NCBI RefSeq assembly: GCF_023544715.1
Contig: NZ_JAMJEZ010000010.1
Coordinates: 41,337 to 105,336 of the forward strand
From: Pseudomonas eutrophicaquae
GTDB taxonomy: Bacteria > Pseudomonadota > Gammaproteobacteria > Pseudomonadales > Pseudomonadaceae
Direction of reading: 5' to 3'
DNA: 64,000 bases
This document shows, piece after piece, positions 60,597 through 64,000 of this stretch; position 1 is the stretch's first letter, and every line of letters begins with the position of its first letter. The notes beneath the pieces were generated by a model. That model did not search any database. It was given only the letters and a program-made list of their open reading frames with translations, and was not told the DNA's origin. Made by a program: the position numbers and the translations under genes.

Positions 60597-61697
60597 TTAG
60601 ACGTTGAAGCGGAAGTGCATCACATCGCCATCTTTGACGATGTACTCTTTCCCTTCGAGACGCCATTTGCCGGCTTCTTTGGCGCCGGACTCGCCCTTGA
60701 ACTGGATAAAGTCTTCATAGGCGACGACTTCGGCGCGGATGAAACCTTTCTCGAAGTCGGTATGGATCACCCCGGCCGCCTGCGGCGCGGTAGCGCCGAC
60801 CTTGACGGTCCAGGCGCGCACTTCCTTGACCCCGGCAGTGAAGTAGGTCTGCAGGTTGAGGAGGGCGTAGCCAGCGCGGATCACCCGGTTGAGGCCGGGT
60901 TCATCCATGCCCATGGTTTCGAGGAACATCTGCATCTCTTCCAGATCATCCAATTCGGCGATCTCGGCCTCGATCTTGTTGCACACCGGCACCACGATCG
61001 CGCCTTCTTCCTCGGCAATCGCCTTGACCACATCCAGATGCGGGTTGTTGTCAAAGCCATCCTCGGCGACGTTGGCGATGTACATCACCGGCTTGCTGGT
61101 CAGCAGGTGGAAGCCGCGGACCACGCGCTTCTGCTCGCTGTCCATGCCCTTCATCAGCGAGCGCGCCGGCTTGCCTTCTGTGAAGTGCGGAATCAGCTGT
61201 TCCAGGATCGCCTTCTGCGCCAGCGCCTCTTTGTCGCCGCCCTTGGCGTTGCGGGTGACTTTCTGCAGCTGCTTCTCGCAGCTGTCGAGGTCGGCCATGA
61301 TCAACTCAAGATCGATGATCTCGATGTCGCGCTTGGGATCGACGCTGTTGGCAACGTGGATGACGTTATCGTCCTCGAAGCAGCGCACCACATGGGCGAT
61401 GGCATCGGTTTCGCGGATGTTGGCCAAGAACTTGTTGCCCAGGCCCTCGCCCTTGGAAGCACCGGCGACCAGACCGGCGATGTCGACGAACTCCATGGTG
61501 GTCGGGATGACCTTCTCCGGCTTGACGATGGCCGCCAGCGCATCGAGGCGCGGGTCGGGCATCGGCACGATGCCGCTGTTCGGCTCGATGGTGCAGAACG
61601 GGAAGTTCTCCGCGGCGATGCCAGACTTGGTCAGGGCGTTGAACAGGGTGGACTTGCCGACGTTGGGCAGGCCGACGATGCCGCAGTTGAATCCCAT
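60597..61697 (-). CDS. ychF: Redox-regulated ATPase YchF (Obg/OLA1 family)
   Basis: 366 residues. G1 [15 protein letters not shown] (residues 9-23), G3 DIAGLV, and the altered G4 CNKIEAE (Asn-x-x-Glu instead of NKxD), the basis for ATP preference; C-terminal TGS-like domain ([40 protein letters not shown] in parts). Binds ribosomes and negatively affects oxidative-stress defence. Follows pth at 45 bases, the usual pairing. Confidence 0.96.
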   Translation of the reverse strand: MGFNCGIVGLPNVGKSTLFNALTKSGIAAENFPFCTIEPNSGIVPMPDPRLDALAAIVKPEKVIPTTMEFVDIAGLVAGASKGEGLGNKFLANIRETDAIAHVVRCFEDDNVIHVANSVDPKRDIEIIDLELIMADLDSCEKQLQKVTRNAKGGDKEALAQKAILEQLIPHFTEGKPARSLMKGMDSEQKRVVRGFHLLTSKPVMYIANVAEDGFDNNPHLDVVKAIAEEEGAIVVPVCNKIEAEIAELDDLEEMQMFLETMGMDEPGLNRVIRAGYALLNLQTYFTAGVKEVRAWTVKVGATAPQAAGVIHTDFEKGFIRAEVVAYEDFIQFKGESGAKEAGKWRLEGKEYIVKDGDVMHFRFNV

Positions 61698-61742
61698 GGT
61701 GTATCCCTCGCGCAGATGAAGTCGATCAAAAAGGGGAAGGCG

Positions 61743-62327
61743 TCAGGCCTTCTGGCTGTGCAGCTTCTGCATCGCCTTGATCCAGTCGCCGGCCAGCATG
61801 TCCGGCAGCACATCGAGGGCGAAGTCGATGCTGGTCTCGAGCTTGTCCTGTTCGCTGCGCGGCGCCCGGCCGAGCACAAAGCCTGAGACCAAGTTCTTGT
61901 CCCCGGGGTGGCCGATGCCAAGGCGCAGGCGATGGAAGGTGTTCTGGTTGCCGAGCTGGGCGATGATGTCCCTGAGCCCGTTGTGCCCGCCGTGCCCGCC
62001 GCCCTGCTTGAGCTTGGCGATGCCGGGGGGCATGTCGAGCTCATCGTGGGCCACCAGAATGGCCGCAGGCTCGATACGGAAGAAGTTGGCCAGTGCCGCC
62101 ACCGCCTGACCACTGCGGTTCATGTAGGTGGTGGGGATCAGCAGGCGAACATCGCGGCCCTGATGGCGAAAGCTGCCGGTCAGGCCGAAGTATTTCTTGT
62201 CGAGCGCCAGGCGCGCACCTTCGCGCGCGGCCAGGCGTTCAACGAAAAGAGCCCCTGCGTTATGCCGGGTCTGCGCGTATTCGGGGCCGGGGTTACCGAG
62301 GCCAACGATCAGTTGCAGGGCGGTCAC
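61743..62327 (-). CDS. pth: Peptidyl-tRNA hydrolase
   Basis: 194 residues. Catalytic residues Asn12 and His22 lie in [18 protein letters not shown], the Asp in HDELDMPPG, and the loop [13 protein letters not shown] is intact. Releases tRNA from prematurely dropped peptidyl-tRNA. Part of the rplY-pth-ychF group; gap to rplY is 36 bases. Confidence 0.96.
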   Translation of the reverse strand: MTALQLIVGLGNPGPEYAQTRHNAGALFVERLAAREGARLALDKKYFGLTGSFRHQGRDVRLLIPTTYMNRSGQAVAALANFFRIEPAAILVAHDELDMPPGIAKLKQGGGHGGHNGLRDIIAQLGNQNTFHRLRLGIGHPGDKNLVSGFVLGRAPRSEQDKLETSIDFALDVLPDMLAGDWIKAMQKLHSQKA

Positions 62328-62363
62328 GACAGGGGCTCTCGCGGGCGCGTCAGCGTGCCCGGA

Positions 62364-62657
62364 TCAGGCGCGGACGAAGTCCATGTGCATGGCGAAACCC
62401 TTGGACGGGTGACGCTGCACAGCCTTGATGCGTACGTTCTGCACGGTGCCGTCGATGTTCAGGGCCACGGTGTTGGCGAACACGGCCTGGTCGTCCAGCA
62501 GCTTGACGACTTCGCGGGCTTCCATGCTGATGGACTGGGGAGCCTGCTCGCCGCCGTAGACAACGGCCGGAACCAGGTTGGCGTTACGACGCAGGCGGCG
62601 GCTCGCACCTTTCCCCAGGTCGGAACGCGCTTGGGCATTCATGGTGAAGTTGGTCAT
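62364..62657 (-). CDS. rplY: 50S ribosomal protein L25, short form
   Basis: 97 residues: [17 protein letters not shown]..., then VPAVVYGG and [16 protein letters not shown]. This is the 5S rRNA-binding N-terminal L25 domain, ending at DFVRA. In P. aeruginosa and P. fluorescens the protein continues for about 100 more residues (the TL5/CTC C-terminal domain); here a TGA follows directly and only 36 bases separate it from pth, so the second domain is absent. E. coli L25 is equally short. GGAG precedes ATG 62657. Confidence 0.93.
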   Translation of the reverse strand: MTNFTMNAQARSDLGKGASRRLRRNANLVPAVVYGGEQAPQSISMEAREVVKLLDDQAVFANTVALNIDGTVQNVRIKAVQRHPSKGFAMHMDFVRA

Positions 62658-62762
62658 GGTTTTTCTCCAGAGTGACAATCGCATCTGTCGCACTTGCGAC
62701 CAGGCGGCAGACGGTTGTTGCGCACCCGGCGGGTGCCGGGTGCAGGTATCGGCGCGTATTCC

Positions 62763-63704
62763 TTAACGGAACATCGCGCTGATGGATTCTTCGTTGCTGA
62801 TCCGGCGCACCGCTTCAGCCACCATCGGGCCGATATCCAGCTGGCGGATACGCTCGCAGGCCTGTGCTGCGGCTGACAGCGGGATGGTGTTGGTCACCAC
62901 CAGCTCGTCCAGCTCGGAGTTTTCGATGTTTTCGATGGCGCGGCCCGACAGCACCGGGTGGGTGCAGTAGGCGTAGACGCGCGAGGCGCCATGCTTTTTC
63001 AGGGCGCTGGCAGCCTGGCACAGGGTGCCAGCGGTATCGACCATGTCATCAACCAGCACGCAGGTGCGGCCTTCGACGTCACCGATGATGTGCATCACCT
63101 CGGAGACATTGGCCTTCGGGCGGCGCTTGTCGATGATGGCCAGATCCACTCCGAGGCTCTTGGCCACGGCGCGGGCGCGCACCACGCCGCCGATATCGGG
63201 GGAGACCACGATCAGGTTCTCAAAGCGCTGATCTTGGATGTCGTCCACCAGGGTCGGCGAGCCGTAGATGTTGTCTACCGGCACATCGAAGAAGCCCTGG
63301 ATCTGGTCGGCATGCAGATCGACAGTGAGTACGCGGTCAACGCCGACCACGGTCAGCATGTCAGCTACCACCTTGGCGCTGATCGCCACACGGGCGGAGC
63401 GCGGGCGACGATCCTGACGGGCATAGCCGAAGTAGGGGATCACCGCGGTGATCCGGCTGGCCGAGGAGCGGCGGAAGGCATCGGCCATCACCACCAGCTC
63501 CATCAGGTTGTCATTGGTCGGTGCACAGGTCGGCTGAATCAGAAAAACGTCCTTGCCGCGGACGTTTTCGTTGATTTCGACACTGATTTCGCCGTCGGAG
63601 AATTTGCCGACAGAGACGTCGCCGAGGGGGATGTGCAACTGACGCACGACACGGCGAGCGAGATCGGGGTTGGCGTTCCCCGTGAAGACCATCATCTTGG
63701 ACAC
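62763..63704 (-). CDS. prs: Ribose-phosphate pyrophosphokinase
   Basis: 313 residues from a GTG start ([16 protein letters not shown]), matching the start and length of other Pseudomonas Prs proteins; AGGAAC precedes it. Makes PRPP from ribose 5-phosphate and ATP. Family signatures: [21 protein letters not shown] (ATP loop), [11 protein letters not shown], and the PRPP loop [14 protein letters not shown]. The frame is open upstream to 63785 but without similarity. It follows two tRNA-Gln genes and a large hairpin. Confidence 0.96.
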   Translation of the reverse strand: MSKMMVFTGNANPDLARRVVRQLHIPLGDVSVGKFSDGEISVEINENVRGKDVFLIQPTCAPTNDNLMELVVMADAFRRSSASRITAVIPYFGYARQDRRPRSARVAISAKVVADMLTVVGVDRVLTVDLHADQIQGFFDVPVDNIYGSPTLVDDIQDQRFENLIVVSPDIGGVVRARAVAKSLGVDLAIIDKRRPKANVSEVMHIIGDVEGRTCVLVDDMVDTAGTLCQAASALKKHGASRVYAYCTHPVLSGRAIENIENSELDELVVTNTIPLSAAAQACERIRQLDIGPMVAEAVRRISNEESISAMFR

Positions 63705-63743
63705 GCGCAGTTCCTGCCGGCTGAGGGTGAACCCTGGATGAAC

Positions 63744-63793
63744 AAAAACCTTTGTGACCTCGCGATCTGTATCGCAAAACCACAAAGGTTTTT
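63744..63793 (-). promoter_or_regulatory. Two-tier hairpin between tRNA-Gln and prs
   Basis: AAAAACCTTTGTG (63744-63756) is the exact complement of 63781-63793, giving a 13-bp outer stem; inside it GCGAT (62-66) pairs with ATCGC (71-75). On the minus strand the outer stem ends in GGTTTTTG, so it can act as terminator for the tRNA transcript, and its position 40 bases before the prs start makes it a possible attenuator in the prs leader. Confidence 0.55.
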
Positions 63794-63801
63794 ATGAAAT
63801 A

Positions 63802-63877
63802 TGGCAGGGGCGGCTGGACTCGAACCAACGCATGGCAGGATCAAAACCTGCTGCCTTACCAACTTGGCGACGCCCCT
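63802..63877 (-). tRNA. tRNA-Gln (anticodon TTG)
   Basis: 76 nt with encoded CCA: acceptor AGGGGCG/CGCCCCT, anticodon loop TTTTGAT (TTG), T-loop GGTTCGAGTCC. Identical to the next copy as far as that one is visible. Confidence 0.95.
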
Positions 63878-63925
63878 GTGATGTTGGGTGCTGCATGTGC
63901 TGTACGGGCCCTCAAGTGAGGGTTA

Positions 63926-64000
63926 TGGCAGGGGCGGCTGGACTCGAACCAACGCATGGCAGGATCAAAACCTGCTGCCTTACCAACTTGGCGACGCCCC
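63926..64000 (-). tRNA. tRNA-Gln (anticodon TTG), second copy, cut by the window end
   Basis: 75 of an expected 76 nt are visible; the 5'-terminal base lies just beyond the window. Sequence identical to the copy at 63802-63877, 48 bases away, so the pair is a tandem duplicate and is likely transcribed together from a promoter outside the window. Confidence 0.93.

Overview
The window is a high-GC, densely packed chromosomal segment from a gammaproteobacterium of the Pseudomonas group. The evidence is protein-level similarity and gene order: amgRS-rimK-rimB-hslR-hslO-pckA-nitroreductase, yrfG-nudE-cysQ, metK-(ArsR/methyltransferase)-tktA-epd-pgk-fba, glcB-rarD-srkA-comF, bioB-bioFHCD-acyl-CoA dehydrogenase and prs-rplY-pth-ychF are all recognisable Pseudomonas blocks, but joined in an order that, from memory, differs from P. 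aeruginosa PAO1. No insertion sequence, prophage, CRISPR array or integron was seen.

Layout. 1-10005: cellulose operon bcsQ(partial)-bcsA-bcsB-bcsZ-bcsC, mostly translationally coupled. 10094-12147: AmgR/AmgS (OmpR/EnvZ type) two-component pair. 12157-13538: rimB-rimK on the minus strand. 13660-17414: heat-shock proteins Hsp15 and Hsp33, PEP carboxykinase, nitroreductase. 17481-21990: glycine-zipper protein, HAD nucleotidase, NudE, CysQ, thioesterase, a thioredoxin fused to a membrane domain. 22091-26791: katG, metK and a SahR-like regulator, all minus. 27003-32514: tktA, epd, pgk, fba (central carbon metabolism). 32623-37561: GAF/PAS/GGDEF protein, YgjP-like metalloprotease, flavin reductase with a MarR-like tail, DbpA helicase. 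38039-45357: sodium:solute symporter with its small subunit, and two paralogous cNMP/CBS/nucleotidyltransferase-like (DUF294) proteins flanking a DnaQ-like exonuclease. 45448-51793: glutathione peroxidase, malate synthase G, an unusual repeat-rich intergenic region, RarD, SrkA, ComF. 51895-58469: biotin synthesis and an acyl-CoA dehydrogenase. 58488-58689: a GacA-box-controlled Rsm-type small RNA. 58742-64000: tRNA-Met, a photolyase gene interrupted by an in-frame stop, ychF, pth, rplY, prs and two tRNA-Gln genes.

How parts may work together. The cellulose synthase carries a PilZ c-di-GMP receptor, the window encodes a diguanylate cyclase with a GGEEF motif and inhibitory site, and the Rsm-type RNA would titrate RsmA/CsrA; all three belong to the classical sessile-lifestyle circuitry. 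glcB and pckA, 33 kb apart, share the same palindromic upstream element, TGTAGT-N14-(A/G)CTACA, suggesting a common carbon-switch regulator, probably RccR. The symporter operon is preceded by a good sigma-54-type promoter.

The most unusual sequence is the 670-bp glcB-rarD intergenic region. It holds four copies of a 77-bp unit with fixed internal spacing, each starting with a DnaA-box-like TGTGGAYAA, plus further DnaA-box variants. It is a candidate DnaA-binding or titration locus. All functional calls are from reading the sequence; no searches could be run.
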